Assembly: GCA_963662155.1 (NCBI GenBank)
Contig: OY759269.1
Span: 12,513,095 to 12,577,094, forward strand
Direction of reading: 5' to 3'
Source: Lamellibrachia columna
Taxonomy: Eukaryota; Annelida; Polychaeta; Sabellida; Siboglinidae
DNA: 64,000 nt
The position numbers were made by a program, and so were the translations under genes. Below the pieces are notes generated by a model. That model ran no database searches, was not told where the DNA came from, and was given only the letters and a program-made list of their open reading frames with translations. Numbering within the stretch: position 1 is the stretch's first letter; every line of letters starts with the position of its first letter. Shown here piece by piece: positions 43,641 to 60,585 of the stretch.

Positions 43641-43906
43641 CTCAAAAAATCATTTACATCTGCCAGTTTCACGAAGCGTTCGGTAGACGTTTGGTGTAAA
43701 TCACGCAACAATCATAGAACAACGCATAGCGTTGCTAACAATAATTATTGTACGTACTGTTCTTCTGAGTTACATAATGTAATAATAATTAACGGCGCCT
43801 ATGTCCTCAGGAACCTGACATAAGAGGCGCAACAAAGCAGAATCATTTAGCATAATCGTGAACGGGGACGCACAAAAGTCATTATCAGAACGATATTTAT
43901 GGCGGA

Positions 43907-44038
43907 AATGAAAGTTGGAATAAATATGTCTTGCTTTTTTCGGAAGGGAGCTATAATTTCAGATGTTTTCAAAGTGAGTTCATTCCAGAACCTAGACGCA
44001 GCGATAGAGAAAGCACGTTTACCCAAGTTAAGTGTAGG
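43907..44038 (-). mobile_element. LINE ORF2 C-terminal relic
   Basis: The minus-strand peptide LNLGKRAFSIAASRFWNEL, then a stretch ending FRKKQDIFI, matches the well-known end of non-LTR retrotransposon ORF2 proteins (GxRAFSVAAPRLWNxLP...FKxxLKxxLF). The frame is open for 119 residues (44206-43847), but the reverse-transcriptase motifs are absent. It is a 5'-truncated insertion. Confidence 0.65.
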
Positions 44039-44280
44039 TTTAGTTGTAGTGAAATGGATGATCTGAGCTGAAAGATGCAGGAGACTAGCCAAGTCAAACA
44101 TCCACCTATGTATACGTTCATCACAGTGGGTCCCCAGGCACGCCTGCAAACCTTCAGCTACATACATGCAAAACTGATGGATATATGAGTGAGCAGATAG
44201 AGTCACAAACTACTTCATTTTATTTATAGATATTATCAATTAATACATTTTGCAATCAGTACTTTGAAAGTATTTAGATT

Positions 44281-44495
44281 GTGGGGCTTTTGTTTGTAGG
44301 GCTTTCTTCCGGAGGTGCTTTTGTTTGTGGGGCTTTCTTCCGGAGGTGCTTTTGTCTGTGGGCCTTTCTTCCGGAGGTGCTTTTGTCGGTGGTGTTTTCT
44401 TCCGGAGGTATTTTTGTCTGTGGGGTTTTCTTCCGGATGTGCTTTTGTTTGTGGGGCTTTTTTTTCCGGAGGGGCTTTTGTTCTGGATTCGTCCA
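44281..44495 (+). repeat. 31 bp minisatellite, about 6-7 units
   Basis: The unit is GCTTTTGTCTGTGGGGCTTT followed by CTTCCGGAGGT, with point variation. The GGGGCTTTT/TCCGGA words match the palindrome arms at 8129-8400. Long frames on both strands reflect unit periodicity. Confidence 0.9.
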
Positions 44496-44908
44496 TCATA
44501 CACATATGTACGGTTTTTTTTACAAATCAGAATTTGCTATACATAATCCGCCAGGTGGCGCCACCATCTATCTTGTGAGGAAGGCGCTGGATTCTTCGGA
44601 TTGATTCTCACCCATGTGTCGTCACACTCACGCAGTCGAGGGTTATATCACGCCGTCACGCCCTCCTTTGGAAATGAAAATTTTGCAGGCACAATGATAT
44701 TCCGATGACCATTCATTATGTTAGAATGACATTGTATACCACAATTACGACAAAACAATATACTTAATAGTTTTGTTAAACAGTTGGGTGATATATTAGC
44801 AACGATTTAACGGATGGTGGATAAATATGACAAACATTTGCTCGATAAAGCGCCAGTAAGACAGTCACCTAGTGTTGTTAATGCTGCGCTCGAATGCGCT
44901 CGTGTTTA

Positions 44909-45062
44909 CTAGTTCACGACATGAAATATAGTTCACGACCCCCGTCAACTCGTAATTACCAGTCGTCAACTGGGGTCTGGGGCTCCTTTTTAAATATGAG
45001 TTCTCAACTGGCGATTGCGAGTTCACCGGGGGTCGTGAACTCTATTTACATGTCGTAAACTA
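44909..45062. mobile_element. stand-alone palindromic MITE
   Basis: AGTTCACGACATGAAATATA on the left and the inverse of ATTTACATGTCGTAAACTAG on the right give about 50 bp arms, with GTCAACTCGTAATTACCAGT in the left arm. It is the same family as the insertions inside the Crypton-like copies. The flanks read actagt on both sides. Confidence 0.65.
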
Positions 45063-46032
45063 GTGTTCACATTTTCATATTTACCGGTACATACGGTAAA
45101 CACTTGCCAATTTACTATAAGGTTCCTATTCTGCTTCAAGACACAAAAGTATCACAACTTATTTTCTAAAAAGTCTACGTTGTCACTGTTCTAAATGGCT
45201 CACATTTTCATCAATAAGTACACTTTGTGACATGGGCCATTTACACATGCGTGACACATACTAGGCACTGTCATAATGAGATTCGGAAGGAGATATTTGA
45301 ATTTCACAAAAAAGTGACTTTAACTGAAAATTGTAACAACTAGCCCCGGTCTCCCCTACATATTGATAATTGATATGTCTCCAAAAATAAATTCGGTTAA
45401 GACAAAGTGAAGAGAACGTCAGAAAATACGGACGTGAAATTTGTGACAGATCTTCGTCTTTCACGAAGTAAGGGCCCCACAACAATGTGTACCAAACTCC
45501 TCACATTGTTAATCCGGCACTGTCTAAACACGAACATTACACGCAAACACTGACGTGTGAGATAGATGAGCTGGTTTTCTTCATTCGTTTCGGTAATTGC
45601 AGGTACAATTAAATAAAGCTTTGGTCAGGTGTCTGAGCACTTCTCCGATTCACTCGTTGCAGTACTTGGTCTTGAAGGCAGCGAGTGTCGAGAAGCCAGA
45701 CTCGTAAAGGGATTATGTGGAGGAAGGCGTTACAAACTCGACAGCTCAATTTGATAATACCGGAATTTCAGCCACCCGCTGTATCCGTTTGAAACTAATA
45801 AATCAGCAAATGCGGTCACATTAGACTACACAATTGTTCATTAACTTTTACATATAAATTATAGAAGCTAACTACTAACATATAAATTTAATGCAAAACA
45901 AAATTCATTCGCAGGGTGCCCCGGACCCCAGCAGAAGGGGGCTCTTCGCAATCCCACAACCTCCCCTCATAGAAGTTTGAAAACACCTGATCCGAGGTTC
46001 ATGAAGGCCTCCCCGCATATGACATACGGTCA
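45063..46032. other. no gene seen; dispersed repeat fragments
   Basis: Bases 45195-45300 match 2375-2465, and 45290-45360 match the complement of 27089-27150 (ccccggtctcccc, aattgtaacaact). The rest is unremarkable. Confidence 0.5.
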
Positions 46033-46710
<678 letters not shown>

Positions 46711-46816
46711 TGCTTTTGGGCAGAATATGCTTTAGGTAGCATCATTCCATTCATCCACCAGAGACAGAAAGCAAGCACTAAATATATTAAATGTAACCGA
46801 TTAATTAATTATTTAA

Positions 46817-46861
46817 ACACACACACACACACACGCACGCACGCACGCACGCACGCACTCA

Positions 46862-46921
<60 letters not shown>

Positions 46922-46931
46922 CACACACACA
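46817..46931 (+). repeat. (AC)n-(ACGC)n-(AC)n microsatellite
   Basis: A compound AC/ACGC array with one ctcacg variant. Confidence 0.95.
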
Positions 46932-48849
46932 TTTGATTTATACTTCTGGATTTGGAACGCGGATTTCCAGATTAACGGTGTGAATAAGCATTTTAAAATT
47001 AGGTTCCCCTAAAATATGTCGACATGCCAAAGCTTCAGGTCTATCAGTATATAGACTCTGGGTTAGTGAGGTTTCACTTCAATGCCCGATTAAATCAGGT
47101 TCACCCACTGAACTCTACTATAGCCCAACAACTAGAACCCTGTCTGGTTTAGCACACACAAATACTGCATACAGCACAAGTCCAATTTTCACAATGTTCA
47201 CATAGAAATGGAATGAATTTCTGATGTACCTGTGATCTATTTTTCTCGTTGACCCAATTTTGACTTTGTAATCCTTTACTATAAGGGTGACCAGCAGTCT
47301 ATCTCACTAGTAGATTACATCAGGGGTAGGAGCAAATTTTGTAATTAATTAAGGTCAACAAGCCAGAGGAAAACCAGCGTCCAGTCACTGGACACTGCTT
47401 GACGCAGTACACACTGTGCTACATTCCTAAAATATTAGATTCTTCAAAAGGTCACATTGGTACATGGCGATAATTATAATGATCAACCCTCCATAATGTC
47501 ATATTGTACAGTATAATGAAATACCATGGTCATTATCTAAAATATTATCTCAAAAGATAAATTGACCATTCCATGGCAAAGTGGACACAATAATATGCTA
47601 AAGTTCTAAAAGCCAAATTGTATTAATTATAATAATAAATAAGTTCTTTGATGCACCAGTCTCTTGTTTACTTAATCAATGCGCCTACGAACTAAAAGTT
47701 CATTTTAAAATGAATAAATTGAGGTTGTTGCAAAAATATATATTGCATGCACATTAGACAAAGAGACACGTATGCATTAATACACTTATTATATTTTATA
47801 CAGTAACATAAAACTTCCATACATCAAATAGCTCACCTAATACATATATGATACACCCACTGAAGTTGATTGACCATCTCACAAGATGTAATGCTGTTAC
47901 CAAAATAGTTAATTTTCTTCTCTGTCCACAGCTTTTTTGTATCTAATAAATAACGCACTTTTCTTACACTCACATATTTTACACTTGTTGAAACAATTAA
48001 TGTTACAAAACAGTGATATGAAGCATGGCAGTGATACATAAAATTGATCCACACCAACACCAAGCTAGTTTGTGATTCGTATTTTGTTGAATACACAGAT
48101 AAATTATCACAGGCTCACAATATAATATTGATTATCTGGTATCAGTGATAACCAGCTGGTCATTACAAGAATTGGCCAGACCAGAGGGACAGCATACCTC
48201 AGAGATAAAATGGTTAAGGCACTAAATCAGCTGATTATCCTGATGTGACTTTAATGTTTGGTATTTACCCAATAAAGTTGTGAGGACCTCTGAATCTGAT
48301 GATAGTTTTAATAAAGGTTTAACATATAAAGGCTGCAGTTTCTCTATAAATGTATTGTTTTAGTTATTACTAAATAGCCTAGTGAAGTCCATCTTGTATC
48401 CATCAGAATACACATCGCATGCCAACTTGTCTCTATATTCAACAGATAAATAAACATATGCAGTAATTACTGTGACATTCACAAAATACATGTAAACACA
48501 TTAGCAAGGATCCCAAAGAAAAGTTGTACGTGACACAGATTTAGTTGTGTTAAGCTATGAGGCAGTCAGATAGCAGAAGATGCCATCAACATCAGAACAT
48601 GGCTTTTGTACTGATGGCATCTTTTGTGTATTTTAGCTACTAGAAGATGGGGTTAAATTCCAATTAAATTCACATGTTATTTTATCACAGATAAATTCCA
48701 ATTCAGATAAATGCAATGAAAAACAATAAAATTTTATTGATTTTTTACTTTTAAATCACTCAGAAAAGTGGCCCAATATGTGAAATTTCATCAATACCAA
48801 ATGAAAATGAAACACCAGAATTCTCAAACGTAAAAAAACTTTAACCTTT
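46932..48849. other. no gene seen; AT-rich single-copy sequence
   Basis: I found no exon, SINE or clear repeat in this stretch. An inverted word pair (gatgccatcaacatcag, ctgatggcatc) lies near 48580-48625. This is the last sequence before the second copy of the large repeat. Confidence 0.4.
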
Positions 48850-50530
48850 GTGTCTCATTGTGCTTGAGCTAGGACTTATTACAGATCGTCAACTCGTAAT
48901 TACCAGTCAACTGGGGTTCCTTTTTAAATTTCGAGCTGGCGATTACGAGTTGAGTGGGAGTCGTGAACTCTATTTACATGTCGTGAACTGGTATACGCAT
49001 TTACATATTTACCGGTACTCGCGACATTCTTTGCATCGATTGATCTGCAACAATTCCCGTAGTTCGATGTAACTCTCTCGATTGATCAACCGGCAAAGAT
49101 CTGACAACTCTTTGATTCTCGGGTCAGTGTGTGCTTTTAAATCTCGCACTTGCTTCTCACCTGCCCTTTGTTCTGGCATCCTTAATCGTTCTTGCCGACT
49201 TTTGTTGATCGCATACACGGCGTCTGCAAATAGTGTCTCGTGTCAGGTCGAGATGGTGGATGAATTTCTGTTCTTCTGCTGCCTTGTTGTCATCTCCTGA
49301 ACCCAGATGGCTTGCCATAACAATGGTGGCTGAATTTTTCAGAAGGTAATAGAGACCGTTGTTTGCCCCGTGTTTCAAAGTACTCGTGCAATCTGCAGTC
49401 GTCACTTTCTCTATGGCTGCTTCAAGAACACTGAAGTGTTTTCTTCCTCATTTCCGTCATGGTAGACTTTTTGATCTCCATCAGCTTATCGACCTTCCTT
49501 CGATTTCGCTGAAATCGCCTCCTGTCAATCAGGACAATTGTGGGATCAGAGCGGCACACTTTCCAAAACTCATCATTGATTTCTGTGGTAAATTCATCCT
49601 CAATGGCTTTCATGGACTTGAAGGCATCCACCGGAACCGAAGATAGCGTGTTATCAGAAGTGTTAGGTCTGCATATCTCTTTATGTTTGTGGAACAATTT
49701 TTTGCTGTAGAAGCTTTTACAATTGGAACAGCAGCACAGATCACTCGAACCTTTCCTTTCCCTTTGGTATGCTGGTACAGACTATGTAGCCTGGAACATG
49801 TTTTTTTGTGAATATGCATTATTTGCTGAGCTCTGCAAATGTGTGTATGTGCTCTACTGACGTTGTGGAAGGTTCCAGTGCTTCTGTGCCTTGTGGCTCA
49901 GCTTTCTGCACTGTAGACATGTGTCGCGATAGACGTTACTGCCACACTTTGCAAAAAGGGGCATTGGCGTTGAGGTTTCACATATTTCACATCTGCAAAC
50001 AAATTACATAGAAATTGAGGCTTAACAAGAATGTTTTTTACAATAATTATCAAGGGGATACAGCACAATAAGTGAAGAAATTTTATCGGTTTTTTTTTTA
50101 ATTACTGCTAAGGTTGAAAACGTATCATACTATCGAGAGCTGTGCTCATCTGAAATATTGTAAATAAATCCAGGTGGCTTGCCATAACAATGATGGCTGG
50201 ATTTTTTAGAAGGTAGTAGAGGCCGTTCGTTGTCCCTTTACTTTGAAGTACTCGTGCCATCTGCGGTCGTCACTTTCTCTATGACTGTTTCAAGAACACC
50301 GAAATTAGTCCTGATAGACATATTTTCAGCTGAGACGTTTGCTGCAGTGGTTTCTTCCGAGAATGCAATCAATAGCTAGCTTAGAAACTTCATTTGTGTT
50401 TGTGTTTTGACCGGGAGATAGTAATTCATGATCAGGAGTGACAGATATGATCAGAAGTGACACCTCTGCATATTCAGCAACATCACCTTAAAGTTACCAG
50501 CGATGTCGAACAGAGCACACGATGAAGAGT
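48850..50530 (-). mobile_element. Crypton-like element, minus copy 2
   Basis: Same as 1-1460, but the window shows its downstream side too: 48850-49076 is the region after the core, including the palindromic MITE (48880-49000). Minus-strand reading blocks at 49819-49610, 49697-49422 and 49405-49157 are frameshifted relative to each other. The zinc-finger block reads HKHKEICRP here as in the 29.8 kb copy. Confidence 0.6.
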
Positions 50531-50832
50531 GAATATATCGAAATCGTGACATTCCGCACATGTTAAAACAGTACAATGGTTGAGTGTTTACTTTACCACC
50601 ACATACACCTATAGTATATAACATTTGTAAACTGGAACCACCAGAGTTAGAAGCATTACATACACCAAAGTCTTAAGGCGAATAACACCACAGGGCCTGA
50701 ACATATTCCTGCTTGGATATTAAGGATATCCTCTCTCTCCTCCATTAACTGCTATTTTCAACATTTCTCAAGTCTCAAGTAGTTATACTCCAAACAGCCC
50801 AATCTTGGGCTAAAGCAGGAGTTTGGACCAAC

Positions 50833-50973
50833 GGCTTTTAGTGTCTCTTCCGAAAGACACGGGCAAAGTGGGGTGAACGAAATTGCCCAAGCTTCGAAAC
50901 GGCGGAGGTGGAATCGGACCACCGTCCTCTCGATCGACAGGCGGGTGCTCTAACCATTAGACCACCGCTTCTC
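50833..50973 (-). mobile_element. SINE head fragment (duplicate of 1755-1895)
   Basis: Identical boxes and limits to the first copy. Confidence 0.65.
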
Positions 50974-52435
50974 TGCCAGAAGGCGCACTTCCTAAAGAAT
51001 GGAAGATGGTGAACGTAATATCGTTGCCGGAAATTAACCCATCCATGTTGACTGAGGAAAAGTCGGAACTTTGACTTTCTAGGTTGTCGCACTAACTCTG
51101 TGGAATTCACTGCTTGTGAGCGTTAACAGTCTTCGGGAAATATAACAGTATTGCGACGTCATCTGAAGATCACCTTTTTGTCCTCTCTTATGCCCATTAG
51201 CTTTTCAACGTACTCTTCCAACTGTTGGCAACATGATATTGTAAACGGACTTGAGACTGCCTAACCATTTGGTTTCACGCGCTGCTGATCAGGACCACTC
51301 AACTATATAATACATGGTTGTTCTCAATGCTAAACATGCAATCGGACTTACCATTCGCTTGCCTCGACTTAAAGCTGCCACTTCTCAATTTCTTCATGGA
51401 TTCGCATTGTCACACCTCAGAGTCCGTCAGTTACTGTTAAAATACGCTTGCTCACATTTTCATCCAATAAGTACACTTTGTGCCATGAGCCATTTACACA
51501 GGCGCTATAATAATTAGATTTGGGAGGAGCTGAATATTTGAGTGACATATTTCTACAACTAGCTGGTCCCCAACACTGGCAAGCTGAGTATTCATGTCCA
51601 CAGAATTACTGATTGACATCTCATCACTGTCAAATCCCTAGATGGAATGTATCAGCTGGCATGGTTAATTTTATTGCATCTTCTGGTGTTGTGTCGATGG
51701 TATTCAGCACAGCCTACATCGCACTCCGGGAGGCTGCTGACAGCCAGCTTAGAACTTGACTCTTGCCTTAATTGACTGTATTTAACATAATTCACAGTTC
51801 TTGTTCTGTCCGTCGTGCGCAGTCCAGATGTGGGAGTTACCCATTCCACAACGCGCTCAGTGTTCTTGGATGTTTTAGCCTGTGATTTCATGCAGAATAC
51901 CAGCATGTGGAATTGTTAGACAAATGTGTGTGGAGGGAATCAATAACGCATTTAATTATTACTAGGTCTTCCTATAACCATTATAGGAAAAGCTATATAA
52001 TAGTTTATGAAATAGATTTGAAAGTTGACTCAAATGACGAATTTTTAGTATTGCATTTGAAATAATAGCTTTCTATAATAAAACAAATATGCTTAGAAAG
52101 CCTATTTTGTCTGTTTCGTTGTTTTTACATTTTAAAGGCACTTTACTTTAAAATGAATGAATGAAACTTGTTTGGGATAAGTTGTTACAACTGTATTGGG
52201 GCAAGTTGTTACAGCAGTAACAACGCTCTGGCGGCTCGCACCGATGGCTCAGACAGGGAGTTGTGTGCTGACAGTGATTGAAAGAACTAAATGTATTTAG
52301 CAACGATGTGTGAACGCCTTGTGTCACACATGAAGCCTAGCCTATTGCTCTATGACGAATTACCGTTTATGACACAGCTCTCTTTGAATAATTAATAAAT
52401 ATTGAATGATTAATGGAAATGTAGATGTTCGTGTG

Positions 52436-52471
<36 letters not shown>

Positions 52472-52756
52472 TACATGCGTGCGTGACTATGTTTATCATT
52501 AAATCAAGTACGAATCGCATTGTAGATATATTGCCATTCACTATTTCATAATCCATTCAATAAGTTATATTCCATTCACAATTGTTTGTTATGTGAGAAT
52601 CCGGGGAATGAGTGCCCTTTGGTAATTAACATGAAATGCTTAGTATATAAAGCTGTGAACACCAACACTGTTATGCACACTGTGTATAAGATGTATGACT
52701 ATGTATAATCAAATTAGTATATTAATACTAACATATACGAGTGACACGAGTCCACG
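50974..52756. other. no gene seen; duplicate of 1896-3680
   Basis: Same content as the first copy, with a (GTGC)n tract at 52430-52487 and the loss of a 12 bp tgcatgacacag-like word near 51499. Confidence 0.6.
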
Positions 52757-52789
52757 AAAACCACTGAGGATGAATTTACCACAGAAATC

Positions 52790-53257
52790 TTGGCAACATT
52801 CCATAATGATGAGATTTGGAAGGTGTGCCGCTCTTATTCCACAATTGTCCTGATTGGCAGGAGGCGATTTCAGCGAAATAGAGGGAAGGTCGATAAGCTG
52901 ATTGATATGAAAGAGTCTACCATGACGGAAATGAGGTTGCTGAGCAAGCTATTGATTGCATTCTCGGTAGAAAACACTGCGGTAAATGTCTCAGCTGAAG
53001 ATATGTTTATCAGGATGTACTTCGGTGTTCTTTTAGCAGCCATAGAGAAAGCGACGACCGCAGATGGCACGAGTACTTTGAAACACTGGGTAGAGAACGG
53101 TCTCTATTACTTTCTAAAATATCCAGCCACTATTGTTATGACAAGCCACCTGGGTTCAGGAGATGACAACAAGGCAGTAGGAGTACAGAAATTCATCCAA
53201 TATCTCGACATGAACCGATACACTATATTTGCAGGCGCCGTGTATTCAATCAACTAA
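52790..53257 (+). pseudogene. Crypton-like transposase core, 155-residue frame
   Basis: It covers HNDEIWKVCRSY, IGRRRFQRNRGKVDKL, MRLLSKLLIAF, the NVSAEDMF block, LKHWVENGLYYFLKYP and DMNRYTIFAGAVYSIN. Nearly every residue matches the 29.8 kb copy, with a few changes (for example LIDMKES for LMEMKES). The N-terminal zinc-finger part is not attached here. Confidence 0.6.
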
Positions 53258-53598
53258 AGTGGGCAATAACGATTAAGGATGCCAGAACAAAGGATGAGAA
53301 GCAAGTGCGAGATTTAAAAGCACACACTGAACGGAGAATCAAAGAGCTGTCAGATCAATCGAGAGAGTTACATCGAACTGCGGGAATTGTTGCAGATCAA
53401 TCGATGCAAAGAACGTCGCGAGTACCAGTAAATATGTAAATGCGTATACCAGTTCACGACATGTAAATAGAGTTCACGACTCCCGGTCAACTTGTAATCG
53501 CCAGTTGAGAGCTCGAAATTTAAAAAAGGAACCCCAGTTGACTGGTAATTACGAGTTGACGAGCTGTAATAAGATCTAGCACAATGAGACACAATGTG

Positions 53599-54200
53599 TT
53601 AAATCAGTACCGAGTAATCAATCGAGGGAGTTACATCGAACTGCGAGATGCCATCTGCAGCAGATATACACTTTTGAATGCACGTAGGGGAGGAGTGTCC
53701 AGCCGACTCAAGATGAAGAACTGGTCGGATGCCGTTGAAAGAAGGCGGGTTGACTAGAGCCGAATTGAGCATATGGAAGAATTTGAGAAGGAACCCTTCA
53801 AGTCTATGATGATTGCCTACCAAACAGGCAAAGGAAATCATCTGGTTCCAGTCCTGATACCAGGATATTGTGTTGCAGGACCTGCAATACTAACGAATCC
53901 TCAGGTACGGAAGGATGTTGGGATTCTGGACAGCAACCCCGTGTTTCCCAACACTGAACAGTCCAAATTCCACGTAGTATGTTGGAACACCATAAGAAAT
54001 ATATGCGAGGATACCAGAACTACTGACAGCCTCAAAGCAGAGACACAGAATTTAAACTATTTACGCAGCGCTCGAAGTGCCTGAAGCAGAGCGAGAGCAC
54101 TTTTATAAACATACACTCCACGACCACGAACCTCGGCACCTATCACTATCCTTTACCACTGATGGAGATGACGAAAGTTGGCAAGCATTTGAAGGCTATT
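53599..54200 (+). pseudogene. Crypton-like transposase C-terminal region, duplicate
   Basis: Same blocks and same breaks as 4267-4870, with small changes (for example EEFEKEPF for EEFEKELF). Shared breaks show inactivation before the large duplication. Confidence 0.5.
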
Positions 54201-54661
54201 GACGAAGGTAATCTTCTGTGCAATCCGTGCAATTCCATTATACATTGATTTGCTACAGTTTCATATTGCATACCTATTATTGTCTATGTATCTACAATGT
54301 ATCTTTATCAAAATGTAGCATTAGCTTGTAAATAGCTACTGACGATGGAATGAAGTGTAGTCTTTGATGATGCTGAAACTGTTACATATGCTTTAATCTG
54401 TATGTTTTTTTTTTCTATAGCCGTCAGTCGAGACGATGTTCGCAACGAGACGTCTTCTACAGTACGAACACCAATAGCCGCCAGTTAAGACGACGCTCGC
54501 AGCGAAAGGACATTCAAGAAGAAAGGCGGATACACTGTGCACATGCAGACACATTCAAAGAAGAAAGGCATGTAGCCATAATGTAGCACAAATAGTGTTT
54601 CTGTTTTATTAATTAATTATTATATTAATGTACTATATATGTCCTTTAATGAATATACTGA

Positions 54662-55945
<1,284 letters not shown>

Positions 55946-57950
55946 CGCACCATCCAGTCTTCCGAACACAAAGCAGCGACACATCTTAACCAGATTTAGG
56001 AAAAATTGCCATTCAAGTCAAAGGCCCAGATGGCAAGTGGACAAGGAAGCCATTAGTTTATCGAGAGTCCAACAATGTTCATCTACGTGTAACCCGCCCT
56101 CCTGAGATATGTATCAACCTTGTGTTTAAACATATATGCACGCTGCATCTTAATCAGGGTAATCGACCGTTGGCAAGATGCGAGAGCTTTCCGAGTTCTA
56201 GTAACGAGTCTTTTTTATTATTCTTAGCCTTGTAATTAGTGGTCGACTTCTCTTGCATTTTTTTTTATTTTATTATTTTTATTATTTTATTATTCTATTC
56301 TATTATTTTATTATTCTTAGCCTTGTAATTAGTGGTCGACTTCTCTTGCATTTTTCCTGAATGTATGAAGTAATATGCTTGCAATGAAAGTCTATTCAGC
56401 GACATTATAAGCACGGCCTGATCGGGGTAATTCGGCCTGACCATTGCGAGTTGTTCGTCGTCCAGTCTTCCAGTATAGGGCTATTTTTTGGTGAATCTGT
56501 CGACGGTGGTGTACCCGCCTTTCTCGGGCATCATTAAAATGACCGGGTCGGCACTTGGAGCCTTGTTGTTCGTGCACTTCATCTCACTGTCATTTATCTC
56601 AATATTATCTCAATGTTATCTCAATGTTATCTCAATGTTATCTCAATGTTATCATGCGTGCGCTCTTTGATATGGAAGCGTTTTATTGGTGGTGTCTGGT
56701 TTAGATCCTCTTCAAAGTATTCAACTTTGGTTGATCTGCCGGAGATTGTGTAATTATTGTTCCGTCCTGCGCTTGGTGATATGATACAGCGCTCTGTGAT
56801 TCCCTGACTTCGTAGCTTGGTGCGCTTCAGATATCAATCTTGTTAGGGCCTGTTGTGTTACATTTATTACGCAGCTATTAACTCAGCATGAAGCCTGACG
56901 TATATCCTGGAGTCCTATATTCGGCAAGAGTGGCGTCCGGTGCAGAACATAACCTGTCGGACCGTAATAAGAAATATAGTGGTATGCTTAAGGGAAGTTA
57001 ATTAAAATGTGTTGGTATTTCCATTTATAGTGCGCCTCAATATAAATGAATGTGTGTTACCTACCGGTTAATGTGCTTTGTTCCCTGGGCACTACTAATT
57101 GGAAAGCATTTGCCTAATGTCTACTAAATCCATTTACCTAGTAGCGCCAACATCAACACCATAGCTATGTTAATCGATCGATCTGACTTAATATTTTCTG
57201 GCGCGGTAAATTATGCTTAAACAGCTACGTTTAATACAAATAAGTTAACATTGCTCAGTTTTCTAGCTGTAATTAACTTGACTTTAATTAATTACACACA
57301 TGAAAAGACGAGTGCCACCCAAAGTAAAACATTTCGACATATATGTTGAGCCGTGAACCTAAGCGACATTAATAAAACTCTGGGGAAAGTTGACGCGCGC
57401 GATGTCATTATGTTAAATCAGTAACTACCTGTATGGCTTGTATACAAACAAATTGTTGGAAAAGTTGTTCTAGAATAAATATGCTAACGCAAAGCGCAGT
57501 AACAAACAGTTTGTGTCGTATAGTAGGCAGCTGCGCTTCATTGCAAGTCTATGTCACAATAATATGTCAAACCGAACTTAATTATTCAACATTAAAAATA
57601 TAATTTCACGAAAACATAAAAAATATAATTTCACGAAAACATAAAAAAAATTATATCATGAAAACTCGTACTGTTCATGGCGAAATCTTATTAGAGCTTT
57701 CCGTGATACTCAAATATGTCATTTTCGTCAACATTTATTTCTTTGCGAGTCACATTTTATATTCAGATCTTCTTCTTCCTGTGAAGGACTGGGTTCCTTA
57801 GGAGCGTCGTAAATCCTGCGGCGTCTGTGTCTGTTGGTAGTTCCGGTCAGGGCCAATTAAAAGACATTGCACCGCTATTGGGGCAACAATGGGTGGTTTT
57901 AAGGTTAAAAACTATATTAAAATCTATATACACAATCTGAAGGTATTCGT
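55946..57950. other. no gene seen; duplicate of 8406-10290
   Basis: The coding-like fragment near 56000-56100 loses its stop (gag for tag) compared with the first copy. A ttattattttatt tract plus a repeat of cttagccttgtaattagtgg makes a local tandem duplication at 56222-56345. GTTATCTCAAT units number five. Confidence 0.5.
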
Positions 57951-58290
57951 GGGGCGCGATGGCATACCGGTTAGAAGGCCGGACTCTCAATCGAGAGAAC
58001 CCGGTTTCAAATCCCACTGCGGTCGCTTCGAACATTTGGCAAGTTTGATCACCCCACGTTGCCACAGTTCACTCAGCTGTATAAATGAGTACCTGGCAAT
58101 ACAGACAGTGGTGGATATGTGAACGAATAGCCTTCGCGCAGCAATTGCAGCGTGGCTGAATACTTCCCAAAGAAGTTGAGATGGCCTTGGAATGAACAGG
58201 TCTGCCAGTGGGTGAAGTGTAAAGCGCTTTGAGCAGTCCTATGGACCGGATACTGCGCTATATAAGAACATACCTTTACCTTTACCTTTT
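57951..58290 (+). mobile_element. tRNA-derived SINE (duplicate of 10291-10630)
   Basis: Same A and B boxes and (TACCTT)n tail, with a few substitutions. Confidence 0.8.
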
Positions 58291-59830
<1,540 letters not shown>

Positions 59831-60144
59831 GGTACGGTCTTATATAGCGCGGCATCCAATCCTCGGGATTGCTGAAAGCGCTTTACACTTCACCCTGTGG
59901 CAGACCTGTTCATTCCAACGCCATTTTGACTTCTCTGGGAAGCATTCAGCCGCCCTGCAATTACAACGCGAAGAGTATTCGTTCCGATATCCATATATGT
60001 CTGAGGCCAGGTACTCATTTATACAGCTGAGTGAACTGTGACAACGTGGGATGAACGAAATTGCCAAAGCTTCGAAACGGCAGCAAGAGATTTCGAACCA
60101 GGGTTCTCTCGATTGAGAGCGCGACGTTCTGACCACTACCACGA
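59831..60144 (-). mobile_element. tRNA-derived SINE, minus (duplicate of 12105-12418)
   Basis: Same limits and sequence as the first copy, again about 360 bp upstream of FABP exon 1. Confidence 0.75.
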
Positions 60145-60506
60145 TAAATAAAATATGCACATGTCAACACCAGAACACGGTTAATATCCTGCATGGAATT
60201 TTAGAGGGGTGTTCCTTGGTTCTCGCTGGAACCCGGGAATGGGCTGAGCTGCATGCGTATCCAGCATCCACAATAAAGGACCTGCTGGTATTGTTATGGA
60301 ATTTCATCCGTTCATTTTATTGATATTATTCTGACGACAAGCTACGACGCTAGGTAGCGTAGCGGTTTGCAGCCCCCCCCCCCCCCGACCCGCTGAGCTG
60401 CTGGCTAGATCCCGTCAGCCTTCGAGATTAGCGTCGGACATCACTCGCGCACTGGCAGCGTTCTCACATCGACGCCTTTCTCTCGTTTCTTGCTGCAACA
60501 GCACAT

Positions 60507-60585
60507 ATGGATAAATTCGCAGGGAGCTGGAAGCTGGAAGAGGACACAGACGAGACTAATTTCGAGAAATACTTGCGGGCCATCG
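60507..60585 (+). CDS. FABP: FABP-A' exon 1
   Basis: Identical to 12779-12857, with donor GGTAAGTG. Confidence 0.9.

Larger units (their letters stand above)
52757..54590 (+). mobile_element. Crypton-like element, plus copy without the 261 bp deletion
   Basis: It retains the core segment lost at 3746, then the MITE (53447-53567), the C-terminal region (53773-54200) and the tail with an intron-like acceptor near 54419. It is the most complete copy overall, but it still has a stop after AVYSIN, a stop before the methionine at 53773 and a frameshift near 54117. Confidence 0.6.
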
